A stretch of 64,000 nt of DNA from Paraphysomonas bandaiensis. Lineage: Eukaryota; Chrysophyceae. Position numbers and translations under genes: made by a program. The stretch is from assembly GCA_965644295.1 (NCBI GenBank), contig CBFFRP010000239.1, positions 62,001 to 126,000 on the forward strand, given 5' to 3'. Below the pieces are notes generated by a model, which saw only the letters and a list, made by a program, of their open reading frames with translations, did not search any database and had not been told where the DNA came from. This document shows, piece by piece, positions 36,190-47,170 of the stretch (the stretch's first letter is position 1; each line of letters begins with the position of its first letter).

Positions 36190-39100
36190 CTACGAAACCA
36201 CGCAGCAGCCATCGTGCTGTAAACATTTACTCCTTGGCTCAGCTGGCGTAAGATTTTCCACTGCCAAAGTCAACTTCAATAATTCATTGTGAATGAGAAG
36301 AACATTGTTGTTGACGTGAGCGGCAGTAACCCCTTTCCCTGAACCCAAACTATGACCTCCGTCAGGTATAGCACCAGTCATATCGAGAGAAGCCTAAACA
36401 GTTATTAGAAATGTCTATTAAGAAAGCATCACCCGACCTGAGTTGAGAGCGCTTTAATATATTCCGGGTCTGACCTTTTGAAAGCTTCATCCTATTCAAA
36501 AAATTAGATCAGATCAGTACACAGCGAATACAACATATATACCTCATAAAAGCTCCGCTCCTTTAGTAAAGAGTATCTATCAACGTGCTCTCTATTTGTC
36601 CAAACCTGAGAACCATCACTCAACGATACCCTAGTGAGACCACAGAATGAGTTCAATGTGTCATTTATGGCGTAAAACTCTGCCAATTCTTGTAGCGGAT
36701 GAGTTTCAACGCCTCGGTGTTCGCTCAAATCTCCAAACAGCGAACGCGAAAGTCTTTCTCTCAAGGTCATATCACTTTGTGAGTCGTGCACAGAGTACTT
36801 CAACACTCCCGACTGTTCAATCATACGAGGGAGTATAAGGCTCGAGTCAACGTCTGAGATACATTCTGAGGCGTGCAGCGAGCTCACTTCGGGAGGTATA
36901 CATCCTTCTGGGAATCCTAAACAGATTCCAAAGGCATTGATATCATTTCTCGCGGCGATAGCTTGCAAACTGACTTTCAATAAGGGCAACACGCGGGGAA
37001 TAAAACTCATGGGTGATGTGATCCGAATAGGGTACTCTGAAGAAGACACTGGAAGCATAGTAACCTCATCTACAAGGTAAAAATAGAGCTCTCGCTCATT
37101 GCACATACACTTCAGCGCACTCGCCAAAATTGACACCCCTCTATCGCCTTCAGAAAGAGAATCGGATATTTCACATATATACTCAAACCACCTCTGCGCA
37201 CGACGAACCTGTAGCATTTCTTCAGAGCTTGGATAGCTGTCGTCTTGTTTACCGTCATCAGATTCACTATGAGCAGAATTTATAAAGTCTTTTGATTCCA
37301 CAGGAAGAATTTTTTGATTTAGTATCGTAAAACAGGTGGGAATATTAATGTCTAGTCCGTCAAATAGTCCACTGCGCAGGATCTCATGTGTTCGCATTAT
37401 CAATGCGAAAATACCTTCCTCATGCATGGTTATATTAGATTCATTCGACGGTCGTAAACGTGAAGTGGACGCACTTGGCGATAACGTTCCAGCAGCTATA
37501 GGTGACAAAGTAGGGTGTGATCTACCAACAATCGAATCGCCCCCCTGAGAAAGCTTACTTGGACTGGTTCTTGAGTTATCCCCTGTAGGTGCAGACCGTC
37601 TGCGTGGCAAAGGAGCTGACGGTGAGGCCCGCCCAGAACGTACGTCGTTTAGTCCAGAGCGCTGGCACCGCAAAGTATAGATGCGTTCGATTTTTTGTTC
37701 AATATATGAATTGCGCTTGTTATTTATCCCACTGAAGTAAACGTGATCTAAGACTTGCTTCATTGTGCCGGGTCTATTGCGTGGATCCGGCTGTAAAAGC
37801 ATTGATATCAAATCTGCAGCCAGAGGGTCAGACACCACATCATCGACTCGAGCCTGTAGCTGTGCCTCCGTCCACAGAGCAGCGGTGCACATATCATCAT
37901 CACAGGTCAGATCATCACCACATGTCACAGGGAGCAAATTCTCCCCACTACTCAAGGCAAATAAAATCATACCAAGAGACCACATGTCAAGCTGGGCAGT
38001 CGCCAGAGCAGGGCGGTAAGGAAGAGTGTGTAGGTCACGCGGGGATTGAGTTTTCTTATCGACATCGAACCCTCTTACCGCATAACAATCACGACCTGAT
38101 CTTGCCGGACGTACCTTACGCCACATCTCCTCGTAATTATCACTTCCCTTGAACAAAAAGTATTAAATAAGTCGTAATTGCAATGACAAATTCGTACCTT
38201 CCAGTACGTGGATACTTGTTGTGCAGTCGATGATGTGAGAGGTACAAACATTTCCGGAGGCATATACCCCGTGCATAGTTTACTACCGTAGATGTCTGCA
38301 TCTTGAATATAAAATATTTCCAAGTTTGAGGAGGCGGTTAAATCTAGTAGACAATATCTTTCCCCAACCCGAATGACATTGCGAAGACGTAAATCCCCGT
38401 GGCAAATTCCTCTGGAATGAAGATGTTGCAAGGCTTGCGCGATATCTCTAACAATAACACCGATTGTGCCTTGATTGAGAGTGTCGTGATAAAATGTACT
38501 TTGTAAATCTCTTTCTGCAAGAGGCATAAACAGCCCATGAGTGTAAAGAGAAAGGGAGCAGTACCCCCTCAAATGTGTCTTGGCGGCTGCATCAGCAAAC
38601 TGTTTCGCACCTACCCCGACATCATCGATCAGTGGAAGTATGTATCGGCTGTCAAGATTGCAAGATTTTCTGCCCATTCTTTCCTTCAAATGATAGCGTT
38701 CGTTTCGCATGAACTTGATAGCCACATTCCTGGGACTTCCAAATACACTCCTGCAATAACGCACAAATTCGTCTCGAGATATGCTGACTTTCTCCCCGTC
38801 ACAGTTTGAGAATATACTTGACAGATCAACTCTATTCATATCAATGTAGCCCCCCAATTGCTGCAGCGCCATTATAAAATTACCGACGGAGTCGATAATA
38901 TCTGGCTGTTCCGAATGACCTTTGGTGCATTTGCTGTGAAACGCTCTAAGGTAACTGCTTTCACAATCTCGATCCACGGCTTTAAGAATGACCGACCGGG
39001 GAGACATATGTATTGGAGGTGCTTCAAGCATAATCTCAAATCGACCGCAAAACAGCGCTCGCTGGTAGATTAACTCTCGAACATCCTTGTGCGCCGAGAG

Positions 39101-40552
39101 AACTACACGGTTCCCCTTGGTATCCAGTGCCCTTGCCAACAAGGGGACGATCGCCTCATGCGTATCAAGAATATCCCTAATCGACCGAATGTACTTATCT
39201 TCTGTATTTTCTAGAATCCAGGCCCAAGAATACGTATGGAAACAATTCGGAGCACCTGTTGGCGTGAAGGGTAGGTCGCATTTTAGCAGAGCTTTAATAA
39301 TTGATTCACAGGCACCCAGTTGGTGTGCTTTCACAATGGGAAGTATGTGGTTTAATTTCTTTTGGGCACCTGGTTATGACAATGACGAAAATTATATGAT
39401 AAAGGATATTTCACAAGTACGACATTCACACGATACACATTTTCGAAAAGCATACCATGAGGATGTAGATGTAGAAGTTTATTGATAAGATCAACGGAGT
39501 TCTTCTCATTGCGATTCTCAGATTCAATGGCATACCAGAGAGGTAGAGCGCCGTACCGGCCCTTGGCCTTCGCACCTACGTAGGCAATTAGACAGCATCC
39601 ACACTAATCTCACAACACAAACGCCTGATTGCTGTCAGGGCACTTAAATTAAGACACCAGACAGTGTCCCAACTAACAATCAAGGTAATACCGTCAGGGT
39701 ATATATCCAACAAAGCCTCAGTAATAAACAGCGGCGCTTGCTCACTAATAGCCCAATGAAGCGGCAGCTCAGCGTCCCAACCATGTGGCTTGGTTACGTC
39801 TGCAATAAACAAGTTAGAGCTAAAATAAAAAAGTAAAAATCTATCATAAATAATGTTTGTCACTAGCTACAGTGCAACAAATAACTGGAACATTAATATA
39901 CCATCCGGATTGCTCTGAATCGCCTTTAACACATCATGCCAGTTTGGAATCTTGAGTTCTTTCTGTGAGCATATCAACTGCACTAACAAATTGTTGGCCT
40001 CTGCACACAGAAATGTTATATTATGAATGTCAAGCCATATGGCTGCCAATGACCTGGAGTTTCTCTGCCAGTAGCGGCGCGGATATCTCGTGATAAATCA
40101 GGAGCAAGTGTAGGTACCGTATTCAATCCATTCGAAGATTTGTCAAGCGTGTCTTCATCGCATCCGGTCACCACATCGATAGTATTCAAGTCGATCTCTA
40201 ATGAGTCATCTGTATCTGACTTCGCGCCACCATTAGCACCACCATCATCACAACCATTTGTCTTTGTGTGTGAATTGAGAGCACTCTGTATGTGTGTATT
40301 CTTATGAGGAGACGCGCCTTTAACAGGAGAGTAGTGGTGATCTGCTGCTGGTGCTGTCTCTGTAGTGTCTCTATAAGATATCATACCATCAGTTGATGAC
40401 TTCTCTTCATCTTCATCTGATGATGATGAGGATGATCTGCTGCTGATAGGGATGCGTACAGGATCATCCGCATCAATGCCGCCAGAGCGGTTCATTTGTT
40501 GATTACTGAAAGCCGTTCGGTATGAAAACAGAGCCTTTGGAGGGGATGCCAT
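36190..40552 (-). CDS. Ankyrin-like repeat / protein kinase fusion
   Basis: From ATG 40552 the first exon gives an acidic Ser-rich region (SSRSSSSSSDEDEEKSSTDG), then short exons with ankyrin-like units (ELPLHWAISEQAPLFITEAL; GRYGALPLWYAIESENRNEK; ending LHPHG), then a large exon with a protein kinase domain. Visible kinase motifs: VAIKFMRNE (Lys of strand 3), LHSRGICHGDLRLRNVI (HxDLxxxN loop), CLLDLTASS where DFG is expected, GYMPPEMF (APE-like), and after an intron DMWSLGMILFALSSGE (subdomain IX). A regulatory tail of about 400 residues with a Ser/Pro-rich linker follows, ending at 36190 through two small exons (DEAFKRSDPEYIKALSTQ). DFG is changed to DLT, so activity is uncertain. Related ankyrin-kinases are abundant in oomycetes and algae. 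Edges of ankyrin exons approximate. Confidence 0.8.
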
Positions 40553-40659
40553 AGCTGTTAACTCACACACACATGCTTCATATTCATTGTTGATTATTAT
40601 TCAGGTGATCACTAGGAATGATACTTAAACTATGAATACACAGGCAGGCAATGAGGTGG

Positions 40660-40990
40660 CTGATACACCCGGCAGCCCAGCAGTGTACTAGCATATACAT
40701 ACATAACATACGCGGCTCTGCTATGTATGTATACTGCTGCTGCTGCTGTGTGCGGATGCAGTGGATAGATACTCTATATATCTGTACTGTATATGTATGG
40801 TATACCGTAATACAAACAAGTAGCTGGATACAAACAAGTACGATATACTGTGAGAGGTACGGTTACAGCATACGACGTATTCTGCTGTGTACTTCTCTAC
40901 ATGTATGGATGTGTACAGGTATATACGTACTCCGGTACTGCTGCGCTGGATATCAACCAGCTCTCTAGATATCTATGCATGCATGCATGT
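40660..40990. promoter_or_regulatory. Promoter-like tract upstream of the kinase gene
   Basis: Upstream of the minus-strand kinase start. Contains ATACATACATAACATACG, GTATACTGCTGC, GTATATGTATGGTATACCG and two octamers on the minus strand (TACTGCTG at 40732-40739 and 40936-40943), plus a GCATGCATGCATG run near 40976. Confidence 0.4.
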
Positions 40991-41091
40991 CATGTGATGG
41001 TGATAGCCACTAAAGTATGCTTAGTGGCGTTATAAGATGACCCCTACAAGGAAGAGAGATCGGCCACTAACTAACGGTGCAGTTGTTTTGT

Positions 41092-41603
41092 AAAGCCGTG
41101 GGCTTTATAACGCCCTTTGGCACGTTTAGTGACATCATTATGATACTGATAACTATATTGCAATAATATGCGGGTGTATGTAGCTCTTGTTTTGTATGAG
41201 ATTGATGACAACAAAAAAGATACAGATTATTATTAGGAGAACAAGACAGCAGACTACTAGGATTTACCCTCTATTAGGATCAGCCCTCACATGCACAATT
41301 ATAAAGAGGAGCAGAAGACCCCCCCACCTAATAACACCGGCAAAAAGTATCGTATGCAAGGCCGACGCCCCACGGCTATTTATAATCGTGCATATGAGGG
41401 CTGATCCTAATAGAGGGTATATCCTAGTAGTCTGCTGTCTTGTTCTCCTAATAATAATCTGTGTCTTTATTGTTGTCATCAATCTCATACAAAACAAGAG
41501 CTACATGCACCCGCATATTATTATATCGTTATTGCAATATAGTTATCACTATTATAATGATGTCATTAAACGTGCCAAAGGGCGTTATAAAGCCCACGGC
41601 TTT
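41092..41603. mobile_element. Large fold-back element, arms of about 215-225 bp
   Basis: Left arm 41092-41305 and right arm 41378-41603 are near-exact reverse complements from the outer ends (AAAGCCGTGGGCTTTATAAC against GTTATAAAGCCCACGGCTTT) to the inner ends (GGATCAGCCCTCACATG against CATATGAGGGCTGATCC). The loop is about 72 bp and unlike the arms, with a C7 run. Because of the symmetry the same peptide is open on both strands; it is not a gene. A further GGCGTTATAA word lies outside the left arm at 41026. High arm identity suggests recent origin or gene conversion. Confidence 0.8.
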
Positions 41604-43224
41604 GCAGTTTGAATTACAGTGATATTTAAGTGGGCTCTACACACCTTGTCTACACACAGGCTCATCCTATAAGTAGAAGCACACAAAGATCAATGTAGTT
41701 ATAGGATCACAGTCGCTAAGGCGGTGTGATTTAGACCTCGAATAGGGTATTACTGCATGTTGTTAACAGAGTGAGAGATTGTAAATGGTAAACTATATGT
41801 ATACATTGCCATATTCGGTAATAATACTCAGTATAGTAATTTAAGTCTAAATGTTTAAATATATACGTAATTCGTGGTAACTACAGAGATTGAACTGCTC
41901 GGTAGAATATTTTGCGATTCGCAACGTAATGACACTAATTTTTATCGATGCAACCTAACCTAGCTTGTAAATTGGGACTTCGTACTAAATGACAGCAGTC
42001 AATTATAATTGCAATTATTACTCGTAGAGAAATCATGGACACTCTTTCGAAAGCAACAGTGATGAAAATATGGAAGTCTTGGACTTTCATTGATAAATTA
42101 TGTTGGCAGCTAGAGTACAGCTACTGAGTATACGTAGTTTGGTATCAATTAAATGGCAGCAAAAGAGAAAGATCATTCATATGCACCCTCTTCAACGCTC
42201 AAACCAGTTGTATTCAGTCCACGCTCTACGTATATATCCATCGCTCCACCACATTGCAGAGCAACTACAACGTTTTCTTTCTCACCATCGTGTTTGACGG
42301 CATGCTGCTAGAGATTGCTCCATCCACGACCTTTCGCCTCAGAAAACCATATCCTACAGGACACTCCCGGTATTCCTAAGTATCTAATGCAACGTCTTCG
42401 CTGTTATCATTTATTTTCTCTAGAACATTCAAGCAGTGACTTCTGGTAGCAGTTATCGGTTATCGCTCATATGGCTAATCAGTTAAATGAAATGTTATGT
42501 GGGATAGATCCAACAGATTTAGTGCTTTCTACCTATCTTCGGGTTTTGTCGTATAAATTGGATTTTCTCAACACAAAATACTGTTTTATAACAACTCTCC
42601 AGTGCAAAAATTGGTAATATTTTTGATCAGCTAATTGATTATTAATTGAAGCAAGCTGGTGTCAACTGTAGTTGCTATGCCAATTCAACTATTGCAATTC
42701 TAAAAATTGAAAATTAATTGAAACGCAACCCTGTTGTAAACTGTGGGCAGAAAATCAAGAAATTTTTGCTATACAGCATTGAGGGAAATCTTTGATTCTT
42801 ACTACTTGCTACACACCTGACTATGTGTTCCCAATGGCTTTATTGCTGTCACACCAAACTGTATCAGTATTCAGCATTTCGCAAGCTTCTAGTGGTGAAA
42901 TACATCATTAAGATTGAAATCAAATTGATTAGACGACATAGTTATACCGTATTACCCAAACAAAGTAAACGTCTTTATACTCATGCATTTGTACAACGAA
43001 AATGTATAATACCATACACTTATAGATCAGTGACCTGACTCCTATCCTGTGTGAACATATATAATCTGTAGATTTTCCTATATACCTATCTGCTTCAATA
43101 AACTAGATGAAACACTCGCATGTCACCAATATATATAGGAGACATGATAAAAAAACACGTTTCCGTATCGAAAAATGATTCTTTCGGAGAGAAGATATAT
43201 GTGAACTTTTTAAATTCACACGAT
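41604..43224. other. Gene-free AT-rich interval
   Basis: No supportable gene. Sequence at 43088-43103 (TCTGCTTCAATAAACT) resembles a few bases of the family 1 element but is too short to call. Confidence 0.4.
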
Positions 43225-44852
43225 TTAGCCAATGCTGTGGCGACGTTTCTTTCCAACTCCCTTCTTTTTTAACGGGGAATTATGTAGTTGCCCAATAATA
43301 GGATGTACTGGTCCCAGATCGGCGGAAGGTATAGGTGCAATACGGCGCTTGTCATGAAAAAATCCGACAAGGGTGGATCGTTGGGTTTTGGACTTCGGAG
43401 TGCTTTCGTACGTCCCAAAACCCAAATCGTCCGAGCCATTATATCGACTGTGCTTCCAATTTCTTCCGTCATCCAGCTCGCTCAGATCTGTAGGGGAATT
43501 CTCGATTGTCTCACTACGAACACAAGAGAATGTTCCAGTACTTGACGTAGAAAGCTTTGATTCGAGCTTCCTGCGCTGAGTTGGTGTGCGTATCGGAGTC
43601 GCAATATCAACTGCAATATGGTGTCAAAAACAATAGAATAAAATTCAATTCATCATACCAGGTGAGGAAGGGTTACCGAGACATTTGTCTGGTTTGGAAC
43701 AGCGCTGGATGATATTGTCGATAGCTTTTTGCCTGAGAGATGGGTCATCAAAACACGACATTCATTCATAATAATACCTTTCGAGAAGGAAATCGATACT
43801 AAGGTTTGCAGTGTCATCGCGAGACTTTCGGCGCGGGCGAGCTTGAGGTACAGTAAGTCTGTACTTATGCTCCGCGCGCTTTTGACGGGTGTTGGTCAAC
43901 TCCATCAACTGTTTAACTTTAGTGTCATGAGCCATCGCATGAACAGCAGCCATAGACTCGTAGGACTTTGATTCACTTGCAGTCATGGCTACACCTTCAT
44001 CAGGGCGAGTGCGAAGTCCAATCAAATCCTTTACACGAACGTATTCCGTCCCGCTACGAGCAACTCGTTTCTGAGCATGATTTTTCCAAAAGCGCTTTCC
44101 CAAAACCTTATTCTGCAGCTTACGTTGCATTTCGAATGCAGGAAAGAAAAGTGCAGGATGGCTTTTGGCAAATTCTCTGAACTCGAAGGGCCCAAACTTT
44201 TGGGCATCAGATGCGGAAATTTTCTGATATAGCCTGTGCGAGGTTTAGATAGAAAACTGCAGTATATTTCAAATTACTCACTTCATCGCGCGCTTATTAG
44301 ATTCGAAATTCTTTCCGTAAAGATCTTTCAACATACGGCCAATTTCACTTATATCTAATTCATTGCTACAATCGCGGTCATACATATCAAAACTGAATAA
44401 GTCTACACATTATATGCGTTAGTTAGACTCGTGTTTGTGTTAATCACTTACATAACGCCTCATCGCCAAGAGTGGCATAGTTCCACACACTCAGCACAAA
44501 CTCACGGAAGTCAACCTGTCCACTTCCATCCTTCATAATATAAACATAAGTCAGGATAACCCACACCACATCGACATACCACATCCATTATAGAAAAGAC
44601 TTGTCTGGTGAACACTGTGCTCTCTATATCCATGTACATGAGCATCTCCAGTACATCGATCTCATTCGAGCCATCGACATCAATATGTCGAAATATGTTA
44701 TACAGGCGTCGAATATCCAGCTCAGTTAACATGAGACTCTCGAAGTCATCACGCCACTGAGTGAGCTTCCGGTCATATCTGTATATGTTTCTCAGTAACA
44801 GGAACAGCGTTGATACTCTCTGCTTTAAGAAATATTTCTTTGAACTTGGCAT
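43225..44852 (-). CDS. EF-hand calcium-binding protein with basic tail, paralogue 1
   Basis: From ATG 44852. Three complete 12-residue EF loops: DVDGSNEIDVLE; DVDGSGQVDFRE, which is split by an intron between DV and DG; and DRDCSNELDISE. The order and the helix WRDDFESLMLTELDIRRLYN resemble calcineurin-B-like sensors. A C-terminal extension follows: FPAFEMQRKLQNKVLGKRFW, basic YVRVKDLIGLRTR, then a Ser/Lys-rich tail ending KKRRHSIG at 43225 (last exon about 43660-43225). The tail end RRHS is a basophilic-kinase type site, kept in the neighbouring paralogue. The first two loops keep all acidic ligands. Likely a calcium-triggered cytosolic sensor; target unknown. The gene lies head-to-tail with its paralogue at 47.2-48.8 kb. 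Confidence 0.75.
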
Positions 44853-46312
44853 TGATTTAATCTTATTCGTTGTATTCAATTTCTTTAATGCATTTATTTA
44901 TGACTGGCGGTCGTTTAGTTATGCAGGTGACTAGATTAAAACATCCATATATGCATGTATATGCAGACTGTTGTGGCGATAATACACGACGGAACGTACA
45001 GCGGCTGCCCATCCAACCCTCATAGCAGTGTATATACTCTATAGAGTACTCCATCCAATCATCACAAGGGGAAGTATTGGTACTCACAAAAATTTGGCTC
45101 TTTTTGCTCTATCTTCCCATTTCTCTACTAGCCAATGAAAAGGACCCAATAGCTTATAATTCGCTGTGGATGGTACCTCTGGAATTTTTACAAGAAAAAA
45201 TTCGGCGTTTTTAGGGAAGTTGTGGAAGTGGCTGGACTTCACAAAAAAAAATGAAGCAGACAGATGAAGAGGATACGTTCGGTTTGTCCCATTGGCGATA
45301 GGGATATCTGTCTGTGGAAATAAGTATGTCGATCCAGCAAAAAAATCCAGGCTTTTTTGATGCATGTTGTTTTTTGATGAATATATTTCAGAGAAATAAC
45401 GAAGAAAGGTCGACTATTTTGCTGGATCGACTTATTCCCACAGACGGACTATCCACTGCAACTAATACCCATAGCTAGACACTATGATACAATAAGAAGG
45501 CCAATGCAATAACATGAATAATCAATTAACGTAAAACCCAGTTTGAATCTTTCATCTCAACTCAAAACAAACCTAGCTATACATGATATGAGTTAATTGA
45601 GAGACACAACTCATCAACTGCATAGCCGGCGCAATGAACTGAAGAGAGCAGACGGGATCCTGGCTTTGAGAGATCAGAAGTGGATGATAGTCGCTCCATC
45701 CTAAGCCGCTGTAGTCTTCCATCTTCTGCAGGGTCGCATATATTCTTTTCAGCTATTTTCAGGGTGGATTTGACTGTATATGTAACCTTTCTTCGTGACA
45801 ATTATAAAGAGGTCTTGCTTGAAGTATAACTTCTGTCTGTTTCACGCCGTAGATTTCAATTCCTACGAGTTTGAAATATGTTTATTATCGCTATATGTTT
45901 GATCTTTTTTGTGGATCTCTCAACCCTGTCACTTTCTGGTGCACAGAATTTACATGCTCTGAAATTCACTTTTGTGTCATACACTGATCAGAAGTTTTTT
46001 ATATCAGTAAAACACTAGGAATAAAAAACATTTTTAACGTAGTGTACGAGCATAAAAGGATATGCCGAGATGTATAGCAGCAATACTTATTCTACTTCTG
46101 TATGTTCAAAAGTGTTGAAATTCTTACTTTTATCCTGGTATCGTTATTCAGCAATACCTATTCTGATATATTGGCTACAGTACCGATGATAACATTAGTT
46201 AGTCTCTGCTCTTACTATTTTGTTTTCAAAAAGTATACTGCAGAAGCAGTCTCTGCTTTTGTTAACATAAAGTATTACGAAGATAAACTTATAATTCGAC
46301 CAAGTCAGTACT
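44853..46312. other. Interval between the EF-hand paralogues, 5' part
   Basis: Promoter-like GCATGTATATGCAGACTG and GTGTATATACTCTATAGAGT sequence at 44940-45035 precedes the first EF-hand gene. A small inverted repeat lies at 45304-45452. Open frames at 45577-45801 (minus) and 46102-46326 (plus, hydrophobic) have no supporting features, and I leave them uncalled. Confidence 0.35.
45304..45452. repeat. Small inverted repeat
   Basis: Arms 45304-45343 and 45415-45452: TCTGTGGAAATAAGTATGTC... against TTGCTGGATCGACTTATTCC with CACAGACGG. About 35 bp arms, imperfect, with a loop of about 75 bp. Similar in plan to the other fold-back elements but unrelated in sequence. Confidence 0.5.
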
Positions 46313-46429
46313 TAACTCTGATATGATACTATTTAACGCTATGAAATACTACTATTTAAGTGCTTAACTTGTGTGTCACCGCAAGCACAACTACTTTCGC
46401 TCTATCACTCAAAGCAAACGCAGTGAGCA
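46313..46429 (+). repeat. Dispersed repeat C, copy 1
   Basis: Direct match to 53501-53615: AACTCTGATATGATACTATT, GTGTCACCG, then TTTCGCTCTATCACTCAAAG and CAAACGCAGTGAGCA. It sits about 55 bp from repeat B copy 2, so the two may be parts of one larger element. Confidence 0.6.
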
Positions 46430-46485
46430 TGCAAAGTGTTGATATACCTTAAAATCAGCTGACTACAGAGTCCTTAAGGTGAACA

Positions 46486-46732
46486 GCCCGGATGCTCTTG
46501 AGGTGGGCCCATTCCCGGATGCCTGTTTATTCGCCAAGACCTAAGTGACACTTATTAGTGTCTCTTGTACCACTTAAGCATTCGGCTATGAGTGGGCAGA
46601 AAATTATCTGCTGACTATATATATATGCGGTTCATGTTAGTTGCCCAGAGAAATATCTCTCCTGGTACTTATCCTCCAGAACCCAGAACACCACTAAAAC
46701 GTGCGAGTCCGACTTTGTTGAGGGTAGTCAAT
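46486..46732 (-). repeat. Dispersed repeat B, copy 2
   Basis: Inverted relative of 35478-35699. Carries GACACTTATTAGTGTCTCTT, itself a short palindrome, and CCAGAACACCAC, GAGTCCGACTTTGTTG. No open frame. Confidence 0.6.
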
Positions 46733-47170
46733 AGTATTGTATATTGTACCTATTATCTCAACTAGAAATATGATTCGGTCATCAATTTCTTTTGAAGATA
46801 ACGAATTGGGCCATAAAGTTAACACCATGCAAAGAACACTCGTTTACTTCTTTCAATGTTTGACATGACCATTATATACTTATATTGGAAGAAGTCGCTG
46901 TTCTATTATTGTGGTCGTACTAAGGTTAACATAAAACAAATTATAATTATACTGTTTAGACTTTATTGAACAAGTGCACTGTAACTCTATATAACATGTA
47001 GTACATTATCTATAAACCCTTGTATTCACTTGGAAGGTGCAACACGTGGCAACACAGCATATGTTATACAAAAAATGTCAAAGAGAGCTGACACTCTATT
47101 TCTCATCTCACTTCTACAATGGTACACGTATGGCACACTGGTACTGAAATACCACTGACAGTATACTCAC
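46733..47170. other. Gene-free spacer
   Basis: AT-rich sequence downstream of the second EF-hand gene. I see nothing in it. Confidence 0.4.

Noticed and set aside
41187-41612. Two similar open frames on opposite strands
   Set aside because: Mirror images created by the arms of the fold-back element.
43081-43110. Short similarity to the family 1 TIR element (TCTGCTTCAATAAACT)
   Set aside because: About 15 bases only and no flanking match.
45577-45801. Minus-strand open frame of 74 residues
   Set aside because: No domain, no promoter tract, no homologous neighbour; length is expected by chance.
46102-46326. Hydrophobic plus-strand open frame of 74 residues
   Set aside because: AT-rich sequence yields hydrophobic frames by chance, and it ends inside repeat C.
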